Notes: generated from the sequence alone by a model not told the origin. A stretch of DNA of 11,245 nucleotides from CAZCJU01 sp964498965 (GCA_964498965.1 CAZCJU010000056.1:1-11245); one strand, 5' to 3'. Numbered from the stretch's first letter, positions 1 to 6,535 are shown. A program made the numbers and translations.

Positions 1-1
1 T

Positions 2-730
2 TCGTTTGACACCGCAACCGAAATGTGTACTGCGGCGATAAGCTCGATCTCAAATGCGATCGGCTTGATAGGCAAGTACGATCAAAAGGAAGCCGATATC
101 ATAAACGAAAGAGAATCGTACATAGATAAGCTCGAGGATAAGCTCGGAACTTATATGATGAAGCTGTCTAAAATAGGACTTTCGGAATCGGATTCGAAGG
201 ATGTCACAAAGGTTTTACATACGATTGACGACTTCGAGAGAATAGGCGACCATGCTGTGAATTTGGTTGATGTCGCAAAAGAACTTCACGATAAAAAAAT
301 ATCGTTTTCGAACGAAGCCCTTGACGAGCTTCACGTGCTTTTCGGTGCGATAAGCGAGATACTGCGATTGACGTCGGAATCGTTCTTGAACAGCGATTAT
401 GTACTTGCGACAAGCGTTGAACCGCTGGAACAGGTAATAGATAAATTGATACTCAAGATCAAGCATAATCACATCGACAGACTTCAGAGCGGAGTATGCA
501 CGATAGAGCTTGGATTTATTCTGAGCGATCTGCTTACAAGCTGCGAACGTGTTTCGGACCACTGCTCGAATGTCGCCGTTGCGGTCATAGAAGCTCATAA
601 CGGAACGTTTGACACACACGAATATCTGAGTGCGTTCAAGGATAAGGAAAACGATGTGTTTATGAATAAATACAATGAATATAAGGAAAGCTTCAAGCTT
701 GAAAAAGCGGAAAGTGAAGTAAAGTCTTAA
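2..730 (+). CDS. Na+/phosphate symporter family protein, C-terminal PhoU-like domain (5' partial)
   Basis: The reading frame is open from base 2, so the gene begins upstream of the window and the first internal ATG (23) is not its start. The visible 243 residues are helical and carry two PhoU-type motifs: DDFERIGDHAVNL in the first half and SCERVSDHCSNVAVAV near the end, each with the E..R..D...N pattern of PhoU three-helix repeats. In NptA-like Na/Pi symporters such a PhoU domain follows the membrane transporter repeats in the cytoplasm. A free PhoU protein would also fit the motifs, but the ending (FDTHEYL followed by a charged helix) is, from memory, typical of clostridial symporters. The gene would import phosphate driven by sodium. 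It ends at TAA 728-730, 60 bases before the ydjI-like start, with no terminator between them, so readthrough is possible. The membrane part is outside the window. Confidence 0.85.
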   Translation, partial: SFDTATEMCTAAISSISNAIGLIGKYDQKEADIINERESYIDKLEDKLGTYMMKLSKIGLSESDSKDVTKVLHTIDDFERIGDHAVNLVDVAKELHDKKISFSNEALDELHVLFGAISEILRLTSESFLNSDYVLATSVEPLEQVIDKLILKIKHNHIDRLQSGVCTIELGFILSDLLTSCERVSDHCSNVAVAVIEAHNGTFDTHEYLSAFKDKENDVFMNKYNEYKESFKLEKAESEVKS

Positions 731-778
731 TGCTTGAAAGCATTAAAAAACGATACGGGCATATACATAATTAATAGA

Positions 779-784
779 GGAGGA
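779..784 (+). promoter_or_regulatory. Ribosome binding site that sets the start of the SPFH gene
   Basis: AGGAGG within AGAGGAGGAAAAC lies six bases before ATG 791. It supports 791 over an in-frame TTG at 734, which has no ribosome binding site and lies in a small hairpin (728-745) at the end of the previous gene. Confidence 0.85.
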
Positions 785-790
785 AAACAA

Positions 791-2176
791 ATGGGACTTA
801 TTAAAGCGTTAACGGGTGCGGCAGGCGGAACACTTGCCGATCAGTGGAAAGAGTTTTTCTATTGCGAGGCAATAGATAAGGAGATAATGGTCGTCAAAGG
901 ACAAAAGCGGATCACGAGTCGCTCGTCCAATACAAAAGGAAACGATAATATCATTTCAAACGGTTCCGGTATCGCCGTAGCCGACGGTCAGTGCATGATA
1001 ATCGTCGAGCAAGGCAAGATCGTGGAGGTCTGTGCCGAACCCGGACAGTTTACATACGATTCGTCTACGGAGCCGAGTATATTTACCGGCTCGCTCGGAA
1101 AAGGCATACTCAATACGTTCAAAACAATAGGCAAACGCTTCACTTACGGCGGTGATACCGGTAAGGATCAGAGAGTTTATTATTTCAATACGAAAGAGCT
1201 TATAGACAATAAATTCGGCACGCCCACACCGGTGCCGTTCAGAGTAGTCGATTCGAGAATAGGTCTTGATATCGATGTTTCACTCAGATGTAACGGCGTT
1301 TATTCGTTCAAAATAGTCGATCCCCTGCTTTTCTATACGAATGTTTGCGGAAACGTGTCGAGCGAGTACCGCAGAGATGAAATAGCAACACAGCTTAAAA
1401 CCGAATTTGTTTCGGCACTCGGTCCCGCCCTGGGAACATTGAGCGAGCTTGAGCTTCGCCCGAATCAGATAATAGCTCATAAGGCAGAGCTTGAAGATGC
1501 CGTAAATAAGGAGCTTTTGTCAAAATGGGGCGACAGAGGTCTTAAGGTTGTAAGCATTGCGATGAATCCTCCCACACTTACGGACGAGGACGCAGAACTT
1601 ATCAAAACGGCACAGAAAACGGCTATGTACAGAGATCCCACTATGGCGGCGGCAAATCTTGTCGGTGCCCAAGCCGATGCGATGAAAACCGCCGCAGGCA
1701 ACGAGGCGGGTGCTATGACCGGCTTTATGGGAATGGGCATGGCGATGAATGCCGGTGGTATGAACGCTCAAAATTTGTTTGCTATGGGACAACAGCAGAC
1801 GCAAAGACAGACGCAGACCTCTGCACCGGACGAATGGAAATGCTCGTGCGGAGTGACCGCAAACGGCAATTTCTGTATGAATTGCGGGAATAAAAAGCCC
1901 GAAACGAAAAAAGACGGCGAATGGACCTGTTCGTGCGGTGCCAAGGCAACGGGTAAATTCTGTGAAAATTGCGGAGCGAAAAAGCCGGACGGCTGGAAAT
2001 GCTCGTGCGGAGCAATGAATAAGGGCAAGTTCTGCTCCGAATGCGGAGCTAAAAAACCCGCACAAGAGCCGCTTTATCGCTGTGATAAGTGCGGATGGGA
2101 GCCTGCCGACCCGAAAAATCCCCCGAAATTCTGCCCCGAATGCGGCGATATTTTCGATGATAACGATATAAAATAA
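791..2176 (+). CDS. SPFH-domain protein with four C-terminal zinc ribbons, YdjI-like
   Basis: The product has 461 residues from ATG 791. Residues 1-270 match the SPFH family as in Bacillus YdjI (formerly labelled virion core protein): an N-terminal LADQWKEFFYCEAI segment, then a beta-rich domain and a helical part ending near NPPTLTDEDAELIK. A Gly/Ala/Met-rich linker (about 284-345) leads to four zinc ribbons, at about 351-366, 380-394, 404-418 and 431-451. The first three are near copies of the form W-x-C-x-C-G...FC-x-x-CG-x-KKP. The fourth (CDKCGW...CPECG) is different. SPFH proteins assemble on membranes as oligomeric scaffolds; in B. subtilis YdjI works with YdjG, YdjH and PspA. The same partners (ydjG- and ydjH-like) lie immediately downstream. 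There is no transmembrane segment, so attachment would be peripheral or through partners. Family assignment is strong; biochemical function is not settled. Confidence 0.85.
   Translation: MGLIKALTGAAGGTLADQWKEFFYCEAIDKEIMVVKGQKRITSRSSNTKGNDNIISNGSGIAVADGQCMIIVEQGKIVEVCAEPGQFTYDSSTEPSIFTGSLGKGILNTFKTIGKRFTYGGDTGKDQRVYYFNTKELIDNKFGTPTPVPFRVVDSRIGLDIDVSLRCNGVYSFKIVDPLLFYTNVCGNVSSEYRRDEIATQLKTEFVSALGPALGTLSELELRPNQIIAHKAELEDAVNKELLSKWGDRGLKVVSIAMNPPTLTDEDAELIKTAQKTAMYRDPTMAAANLVGAQADAMKTAAGNEAGAMTGFMGMGMAMNAGGMNAQNLFAMGQQQTQRQTQTSAPDEWKCSCGVTANGNFCMNCGNKKPETKKDGEWTCSCGAKATGKFCENCGAKKPDGWKCSCGAMNKGKFCSECGAKKPAQEPLYRCDKCGWEPADPKNPPKFCPECGDIFDDNDIK
1835..2012 (+). repeat. Duplicated zinc-ribbon coding units
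   Basis: Within the SPFH gene the 19-base stretch TGGAAATGCTCGTGCGGAG occurs at 1835-1853 and again, identically, at 1994-2012. Both encode the start of a zinc ribbon (WKCSCG). The middle ribbon, beginning at 1922, is a diverged copy. The ribbons therefore appear to have arisen by in-gene duplication, with the first and third the most recent or recombining pair. Confidence 0.8.
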
Positions 2177-2216
2177 ATTTCGGCAGGCTTTGCGGCTTGC
2201 CGTGAAAATGACTGTT

Positions 2217-2258
2217 CGGAGCGTTTAATGCATTGCTTTAATTAAACGCTCCGTTTTT
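2217..2258 (+). terminator. Intrinsic terminator hairpin between ydjI-like and ydjG-like genes
   Basis: A perfect 13-base-pair stem (CGGAGCGTTTAAT at 2217-2229 with ATTAAACGCTCCG at 2241-2253), an 11-base loop and a TTTTT tail at 2254-2258. It ends 14 bases before the next start codon. A second, smaller hairpin (2181-2188 with 2195-2202, one G-T pair) precedes it. It is placed to stop or reduce transcription from the SPFH gene into the downstream pair. Confidence 0.8.
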
Positions 2259-2272
2259 CGGAGAATAAACAA

Positions 2273-3367
2273 ATGGCTGAATTGTTGCAATATAAATGTC
2301 CGTGCTGCGGCGGTGCGATAGAATTCGACAGCACCCTGCAGGAAATGAAATGTCCTTATTGCGATACGACATTTGATGTGGAAACACTGAAAGAATACGA
2401 TATCGACCTGCATAATGATGATGAGGACGATTTCAATTGGAATACGGAAACGAATAACGAGTGGCGTGAGGGCGAAGAAGAGGGACTACGCTATTATGTG
2501 TGTAGCTCCTGCGGCGGCGAAATAATAGGCGATGAAACGCTTGCGGCTACCGTATGCCCTTATTGCTCGAATCCGGTAATAATGAAGGGACAACTCAAGG
2601 GCGAACTCAGACCCGATTACGTTATTCCGTTTAAGGTGAATAAGGAAGATGCAAAAGCGGGTTTGAAAAAGCACTTGCAGGGAAAAAGACTGCTACCCAA
2701 GGTGTTTAAAACGGAAAACCATATAGACGAAATAAAAGGAATTTACGTTCCGTTTTGGCTGTTCGATACAAATGCAAACGCACATATAAGATATAAAGGC
2801 ACTAAAGTGCGTCAATACAGCGACAGCAAGTATATATATACGGAAACAAGCCATTTTTCGATAGTCCGAGGTGGCAGTATCGGCTTCTGCCGTGTTCCTG
2901 TGGACGGCTCGTCGAAAATGGCGGACGATCTGATGGAATCGATAGAACCGTATGATTTTAATGATGCCGTGGATTTTCAAACCGCATATTTGTCGGGATA
3001 CCTTGCGGATAAGTATGACGTCTCCTCGTCCGACAGTATCGCACGTGCGAATGAGCGTGTTAAAAAGTCAACCGAGCAGGCATTTGCCGATACCGTACAC
3101 GGCTATTCGAGCGTACAAGCGGAGAGCAGCAGCATAAAACTTTCAAATTCCGATCTGAAATATGCTCTCTACCCCGTATGGCTGTTGAATACGACGTGGC
3201 GAGGCGAGAAGTATACGTTCGCCATGAACGGACAAACCGGTAAATTCGTCGGCAATCTGCCTGTTGATAAAGGTCTGTATAATAAATATATGTGGGGAAT
3301 TACCGCTGCGGTCGGGGCCGTGTGCTTTGCCGCATCGTACCTTATGTGGCTACTGGGGGTGATATGA
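2273..3367 (+). CDS. Double zinc-ribbon, tail-anchored membrane protein, YdjG-like
   Basis: The product has 364 residues. Two TFIIB-type zinc ribbons stand at the N-terminus: Cys9/Cys12 with Cys27/Cys30, and Cys77/Cys80 with Cys95/Cys98, separated by an acidic stretch (about 44-70). The middle (about 115-335) is a conserved mixed domain with the landmarks YVPFWLFD and YALYPVWLLNT, typical of this family. One transmembrane helix closes the protein (about 340-361). The zinc ribbons would then face the cytoplasm with the chain anchored by its tail. Automatic annotation often calls such proteins DNA-directed RNA polymerase subunit P or replication protein, which is misleading. In B. subtilis the homologue YdjG pairs with YdjH in a membrane complex linked to YdjI and PspA. 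GGAG at 2260-2263 is the ribosome binding site. The stop is one base from the next gene's ATG, so the two are probably translated together. Confidence 0.8.
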   Translation: MAELLQYKCPCCGGAIEFDSTLQEMKCPYCDTTFDVETLKEYDIDLHNDDEDDFNWNTETNNEWREGEEEGLRYYVCSSCGGEIIGDETLAATVCPYCSNPVIMKGQLKGELRPDYVIPFKVNKEDAKAGLKKHLQGKRLLPKVFKTENHIDEIKGIYVPFWLFDTNANAHIRYKGTKVRQYSDSKYIYTETSHFSIVRGGSIGFCRVPVDGSSKMADDLMESIEPYDFNDAVDFQTAYLSGYLADKYDVSSSDSIARANERVKKSTEQAFADTVHGYSSVQAESSSIKLSNSDLKYALYPVWLLNTTWRGEKYTFAMNGQTGKFVGNLPVDKGLYNKYMWGITAAVGAVCFAASYLMWLLGVI

Positions 3368-3368
3368 C

Positions 3369-4169
3369 ATGAAAAAGATAACGATTATTATAATGAGCGT
3401 CGTGTTGTTGGCTTTATGTACTTGCTCGTGCTTGGCGAACGAACAGCACCCCGTAAGACTTGTCGATGAGGCGGGACTGCTGACCGAAACCGATTATAAC
3501 TCACTTCTCCAAAAACTTGACAACGTGAGCGAAAAACACGATTTCGACGTGGTGATAGTCACGGTAAACGGTATAGACTCTAAGAATTCCGAGAATTACG
3601 CTTACGATTATTTTGTCGATAACGGCTATGGAATCGACGGAAACGGTATCATCTTGCTTATAAGCATGGAAAAAAGAGATTATGCCTTTGTGCCGTCCGA
3701 CGGCTACGGAGAAACGGTGTTTAATGATGACGGACTTGAATTTGTAGATAAAAAAACAATACCGTATATTTCCGATGGCGAGTATTACAACGGCTTTACC
3801 GTATTTGCGGAACAGTGCGACGATTTTTTGATACAAGCGGAAAACGGTACGCCGTATGTAAAATCAACACTGCCGGAAGAACCGTTTTCGGTCGTTTTTA
3901 ATGTGGTTGTTTGCCTTGCTATAGGACTTGTTGTAGGATTTATTTCCGTCAGCGTTATGAAATCCGGTATGAAAAGCGTCAAAATGCAAAATTCTGCGGC
4001 GTGCTACGTTGTCGATAACAGCATGAAAGTTACCGAATCTAAAGATACGTTTTTGTATCGTAACGTGACGAGAATTAAAAAGCCGGATCCGCCGTCCTCA
4101 AACTCAAGCCACGGTCATCACGGCGGCGGCTCGTCGTCAAGTCACGGCGGAAGAAGCGGAAAATTTTAA
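3369..4169 (+). CDS. TPM-domain membrane protein, YdjH-like
   Basis: The product has 266 residues. A signal peptide (about 1-23, possible cut after Leu-Ala) precedes a TPM domain (about 27-155) recognised by VRLVDEAGLLT, the VVIVTVNGI strand, YDYFVDNGYGIDGNGIILLIS and RDYAFVPSDGYGE. A single transmembrane helix follows (about 173-197), then a cytoplasmic segment ending in a Ser/His/Gly-rich low-complexity tail (about 242-264). That places the TPM domain outside the cell. TPM domains occur in thylakoid phosphatase-like and photosystem-repair proteins and in many bacterial membrane proteins; enzymatic activity here is unproven. The ATG starts one base after the ydjG-like stop. In B. subtilis YdjH partners YdjG, and the spacing here supports the same pairing. 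The cysteines near residues 17-21 do not form a standard lipobox. Confidence 0.85.
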   Translation: MKKITIIIMSVVLLALCTCSCLANEQHPVRLVDEAGLLTETDYNSLLQKLDNVSEKHDFDVVIVTVNGIDSKNSENYAYDYFVDNGYGIDGNGIILLISMEKRDYAFVPSDGYGETVFNDDGLEFVDKKTIPYISDGEYYNGFTVFAEQCDDFLIQAENGTPYVKSTLPEEPFSVVFNVVVCLAIGLVVGFISVSVMKSGMKSVKMQNSAACYVVDNSMKVTESKDTFLYRNVTRIKKPDPPSSNSSHGHHGGGSSSSHGGRSGKF

Positions 4170-4196
4170 TTGTATCGGCGGCTATCTGCAAAATCG

Positions 4197-4231
4197 AAAA
4201 CGGCTTTGATCTTACGATCAAAGCCGTTTTT
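4197..4231. terminator. Bidirectional intrinsic terminator between convergent genes
   Basis: A perfect 15-base-pair stem (4197-4211 with 4216-4230) with a TTAC loop. It is flanked by an A run on the left and a T run on the right (4227-4231), so it can work on both strands. It lies between the ydjH-like gene (+) and the hydrolase gene (-). Confidence 0.93.
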
Positions 4232-4283
4232 GCCGCTAAAACGATCGTGACCGCCCCGTATACTCATTCGGCATGACGGCCGA

Positions 4284-5219
4284 TCAGCCGATCGATTTTT
4301 TTATGAAAGCGTCCACTGCTATGCGGTAGCGTTCGGTGTCGGTAATGTAGCTTAAACCGTGATCGGCATTCGGAAACGTGTAGCGTGTTATCATTTTCTT
4401 GTTGCTTTCGTATATTTGTTCGCTCATTTCGCAGGGAACAAAGCTGTCCGCTTCACCGTGGATTATGACTATCGGTATCGTGCTGTTTTTTACGCTTTCG
4501 CAAGCCGTCGTTTCGTTTAATCGAAAACGGCCGAATATCAATGCTCCGAGATAAATTGCCGGATATAATACGAGCGGCAGCTTCATGTCGTTCTTCATGA
4601 CCTTTTTTATGATGTCGCCGGGTGATGAATACGGACAGTCCGCCAAAACGGACACAACGTTTTTCGGCAATGCCAAGCCGCACGCCATAAGAACGGTAGT
4701 ACCGCCCATCGATAAGCCGTAAAGCATGATCTTCATATCATTACCGAAACGACCGATGGAATAATTTATCCAATCAAGGCAGTCGTACCGTTCTTTTATG
4801 CCGAAAGTTATCGTGCTTCCGCCACTTTGTCCATGTGACCGCTGGTCTATGAGCAAAACATTTAAGCCATGCTCAAACAGCATTTTCGCACCACCGCAAA
4901 AATCTCTGACCGATGTCGAACGGTAGCCGTGACAGCAGATCGCAAGCGGCGAAGCATCGGAGTTGTGATAATATCTTGCACTTAAATCGATGCCGTCGCT
5001 TGATTTAATACGGATACGCTCGTAGCCCATTTCGTCAAAGGTCTGTACCATCGAGTGAAACAGCGAAGCGTTTTTTGTGTATTCGGACGAGGAGGGCAGT
5101 GCGTATATGTTGTTTTGCCCCTTGTTCGGCGAGTGAAACGCAATGCGATATGTGATATAGCTTGCGAGTAATATCACCGATGCCGATGCAGCGAACGATA
5201 TAATTAATGGTAATACCAT
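4284..5219 (-). CDS. Membrane-anchored alpha/beta hydrolase
   Basis: The product has 311 residues. An N-terminal hydrophobic helix (about 3-26) without a clear cleavage site suggests a signal anchor, with the enzyme outside the membrane. The alpha/beta-hydrolase core shows the HGYRS oxyanion segment (about 97-101), the DQRSHGQSGG strand-turn (125-134), the nucleophile elbow GLSMGG with Ser170, Asp258 in HGEADSFVP and His287 in NADHG. All three catalytic residues are present. The overall form resembles the YqkD-like serine hydrolases of Firmicutes. The substrate cannot be told; esters or peptides are possible. GGTGG just upstream serves as ribosome binding site. The gene starts 22 bases after the NYN gene ends and has no evident promoter of its own, so it is the second gene of that operon and ends before the shared terminator at 4197-4231. 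Confidence 0.88.
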   Translation of the reverse strand: MVLPLIISFAASASVILLASYITYRIAFHSPNKGQNNIYALPSSSEYTKNASLFHSMVQTFDEMGYERIRIKSSDGIDLSARYYHNSDASPLAICCHGYRSTSVRDFCGGAKMLFEHGLNVLLIDQRSHGQSGGSTITFGIKERYDCLDWINYSIGRFGNDMKIMLYGLSMGGTTVLMACGLALPKNVVSVLADCPYSSPGDIIKKVMKNDMKLPLVLYPAIYLGALIFGRFRLNETTACESVKNSTIPIVIIHGEADSFVPCEMSEQIYESNKKMITRYTFPNADHGLSYITDTERYRIAVDAFIKKSIG

Positions 5220-5241
5220 AGTCCACCGTGAAAATATGCAA

Positions 5242-6024
5242 TCAATTTGGGCCGGAAATGATTTCGTCCGATATAAGCTTGTTTTTGTCCGTGTACAAAT
5301 ATTTGATACGACGTCCGTTGTAAAGCGGCTTGAAACGCTGAACTACATAGCCGAGCGATATCATTTCCTCAAGCGTGCTTTTTACAAGAGGCTTTTCGAG
5401 CTTGTACTTTTGACATACACCGTCCACAACGGGAACAAAGGTAGGATATACTCTGTGATTACTGCTTTCGAATATTTCGTCGATGTAGTCTGAAATGAGG
5501 GAATAGCGATACTTTTTCACGTCCTCCTCGAGTGGCAATTCGATGCAAACGCTTGCCGCACTTTTGAGCATACCCGATAAGCCGTCGCGTACGGCGTAAA
5601 CTATCACGTGCTTTTTACATACATTGACGAGAAACTTAACGACAGATGCGAAATGACCGTCGCCCGTGAAAATAATGTATGTGTCGGGACTGCCTTTTTT
5701 CACGGCACTTTGGTAAATGTAATCAAGCATGATGAAATCGGTAAAATCCTTTTTGTGAAAAGGACTTGTGTTTTGTGTTTCGATAACGTTGTTCGTTACC
5801 TCTCGTATGAGAGGAATCTCGTATTTCATGCCGGGGTTTGAAAAATCGCCGAAAAAATGAATATCCGCAATAGTATAATCTCGGGCTATGGAATCGCGCC
5901 ATTGCTTAATTTGAGGCCTCATAGAATACTTTTTATATAGCGAAACGTGCCAATGCTCGTAATCAACAAAGACAGCCGCTTCTTTCTTTTTCGTATTACC
6001 GAATAATTTGCCGAAAATACTGAT
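5242..6024 (-). CDS. NYN-domain (PIN-like) protein with C-terminal winged-helix-like region; apparent ATC start
   Basis: Starting at ATC 6022-6024 the product has 260 residues beginning (M)SIFGKLFGNTKKK. The NYN (LabA/DUF88-like, PIN-fold) domain spans about 15-165: strand AAVFVDYEHW (Asp21), IHFFGDFSN, TDFIMLDYI (Asp96, Asp101), then IIFTGDGHFASVVKFL (Asp122). Family members usually keep an acidic residue where this one has His124, so nuclease activity is uncertain. The C-terminal region (about 172-248) looks like a small winged-helix or OST-HTH-like fold. NYN proteins often cleave RNA, but no target is apparent. The open frame extends to a TTG at 6094-6096, but that stretch contains a perfect promoter, so translation must begin downstream. 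No ATG, GTG or TTG lies between the AGGAGG and the first NYN strand except a GTG overlapping the AGGAGG itself. The gene leads an operon with the hydrolase. Confidence 0.75.
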   Translation of the reverse strand: MSIFGKLFGNTKKKEAAVFVDYEHWHVSLYKKYSMRPQIKQWRDSIARDYTIADIHFFGDFSNPGMKYEIPLIREVTNNVIETQNTSPFHKKDFTDFIMLDYIYQSAVKKGSPDTYIIFTGDGHFASVVKFLVNVCKKHVIVYAVRDGLSGMLKSAASVCIELPLEEDVKKYRYSLISDYIDEIFESSNHRVYPTFVPVVDGVCQKYKLEKPLVKSTLEEMISLGYVVQRFKPLYNGRRIKYLYTDKNKLISDEIISGPN

Positions 6025-6032
6025 ACCTTTCA

Positions 6033-6038
6033 CCTCCT
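6033..6038 (-). promoter_or_regulatory. Strong ribosome binding site pointing to an ATC start
   Basis: AGGAGG (read on the minus strand, within AAGGAGGTGAAAGG) ends eight bases before ATC at 6024-6022. That spacing is ideal. The only canonical start codon nearby, GTG at 6033-6031, overlaps the binding site and could not use it. Confidence 0.7.
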
Positions 6039-6067
6039 TTTTAAAAAAATCAACGATACCGGAATGT

Positions 6068-6096
6068 ATTATACAATTATTATCTCGATTTGTCAA
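6068..6096 (-). promoter_or_regulatory. Perfect consensus sigma-A promoter for the NYN-hydrolase operon
   Basis: On the minus strand TTGACA (6096-6091), a 17-base spacer and TATAAT (6073-6068) match the housekeeping promoter at all twelve positions. Transcription would begin near 6061, leaving a leader of about 35-40 bases before ATC 6024. Confidence 0.9.
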
Positions 6097-6169
6097 GAGG
6101 GAAAAGACCTGTATTTCAAGTCAAAATATTATGTAAAGCACCGACTTAAAATGAGTCCGATGAGTAAAA

Positions 6170-6208
6170 CTCAAAATAACATCACATAATTTTCACAAAT
6201 CTATCACA
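6170..6208 (+). promoter_or_regulatory. Pho-box-like array of direct repeats upstream of the lipoprotein gene
   Basis: Hexamers recur every 11 bases: CTCAAA (6170), ATCACA (6181), TTCACA (6192) and ATCACA (6203), each followed by a five-base spacer. The first is degenerate; the other three share TCACA. This is the geometry of PhoP boxes in B. subtilis (TT-x-A-C-A-like repeats) and of OmpR/PhoB-family regulators in general. The array ends nine bases before the -10 at 6218-6223, about -60 to -22 relative to the expected start, where an activator could replace the missing -35. Confidence 0.5.
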
Positions 6209-6217
6209 TAGCAAGTT

Positions 6218-6223
6218 TATAAT
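6218..6223 (+). promoter_or_regulatory. -10 element of the lipoprotein promoter
   Basis: A perfect TATAAT stands 32 bases before the ATG. At 17 bases upstream the sequence is ACAAAT, a poor -35; the nearest better match (TTCACA, 6192-6197) is 20 bases away. The promoter may need an activator bound to the repeats just upstream. Confidence 0.55.
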
Positions 6224-6255
6224 CAACAAAAATTGATTTGAAAGGAAAAACTAAC

Positions 6256-6459
6256 ATGAAGAAGATTTTTGCAGTTCTTATGGCTGTTGCACTTACAGTT
6301 TCCATCGCAAGCTGCTCCGGAAACTCCGCTGATACTTCATCAAAGGATTCAAAAGCGGAGACCACGGTTGCTGATACAGACGCTCCTACAGAGGCTGTTA
6401 CAGACGCTGCTACAGACGCTGCTACAGACGCTGCTACAGACGCTGCTACCGCTGAGTAA
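6256..6459 (+). CDS. Small lipoprotein with TDAA repeats
   Basis: The product has 67 residues from ATG 6256, preceded by AAAGGA at 6242-6247; an upstream in-frame TTG at 6238 lacks a ribosome binding site and is rejected. The N-terminus is a lipoprotein signal: MKKIF, a hydrophobic core and lipobox IASC with Cys20. The mature chain would be only 48 residues: a Ser/Asp/Lys-rich stretch followed by TDAP, TEAV and four TDAA units ending TAE. It contains no enzymatic or binding domain and is acidic and probably disordered. Similar Thr/Asp/Ala-rich linkers occur in Ruminococcus lipoproteins, usually ahead of a folded domain. Here the chain stops after the linker, so it is either a short surface peptide or the remnant of a longer lipoprotein. 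It has its own promoter region and terminator. Function unknown. Confidence 0.75.
   Translation: MKKIFAVLMAVALTVSIASCSGNSADTSSKDSKAETTVADTDAPTEAVTDAATDAATDAATDAATAE
6376..6447 (+). repeat. Six 12-base tandem repeats in the lipoprotein gene
   Basis: Unit ACAGACGCTGCT, encoding Thr-Asp-Ala-Ala. The last four units (6400-6447) are identical; the first two (6376-6399) are diverged. Exact in-frame copies make the number of units liable to change by slippage without shifting the frame. Confidence 0.95.
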
Positions 6460-6501
6460 TTTAGCACCTTATACTAAGATTGAAATAAATATCTTACATA
6501 G

Positions 6502-6535
6502 AACAAAGCACCGTTTAGCCGGTGCTTTGTTTTTT
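6502..6535 (+). terminator. Intrinsic terminator after the lipoprotein gene
   Basis: A 12-base-pair stem (6502-6513 with 6520-6531), a six-base loop and a T run through 6535. It lies 43 bases after the stop codon. Confidence 0.92.

Noticed and set aside
728..747. Hairpin TAATGCT-TGAA-AGCATTA at the end of the symporter gene
   Set aside because: It is followed by an A run instead of T, so it is not an intrinsic terminator on the plus strand, and on the minus strand no T run follows it either.
1520..2065. A 181-codon minus-strand frame opposite the SPFH gene
   Set aside because: It is the complement of the zinc-ribbon coding region, and its Cys/Phe/Arg-rich sequence has no family features.
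6143..6173. Small inverted repeats GACT..AGTC and TGAGT..ACTCA upstream of the lipoprotein promoter
   Set aside because: Stems of four and five pairs in AT-rich DNA are expected by chance; only the 11-base direct repeats downstream look significant.
6238..6459. Longer lipoprotein reading from TTG 6238
   Set aside because: It would put MKGKTN before the typical MKKIF signal start, and AAAGGA at 6242-6247 is placed to serve ATG 6256.
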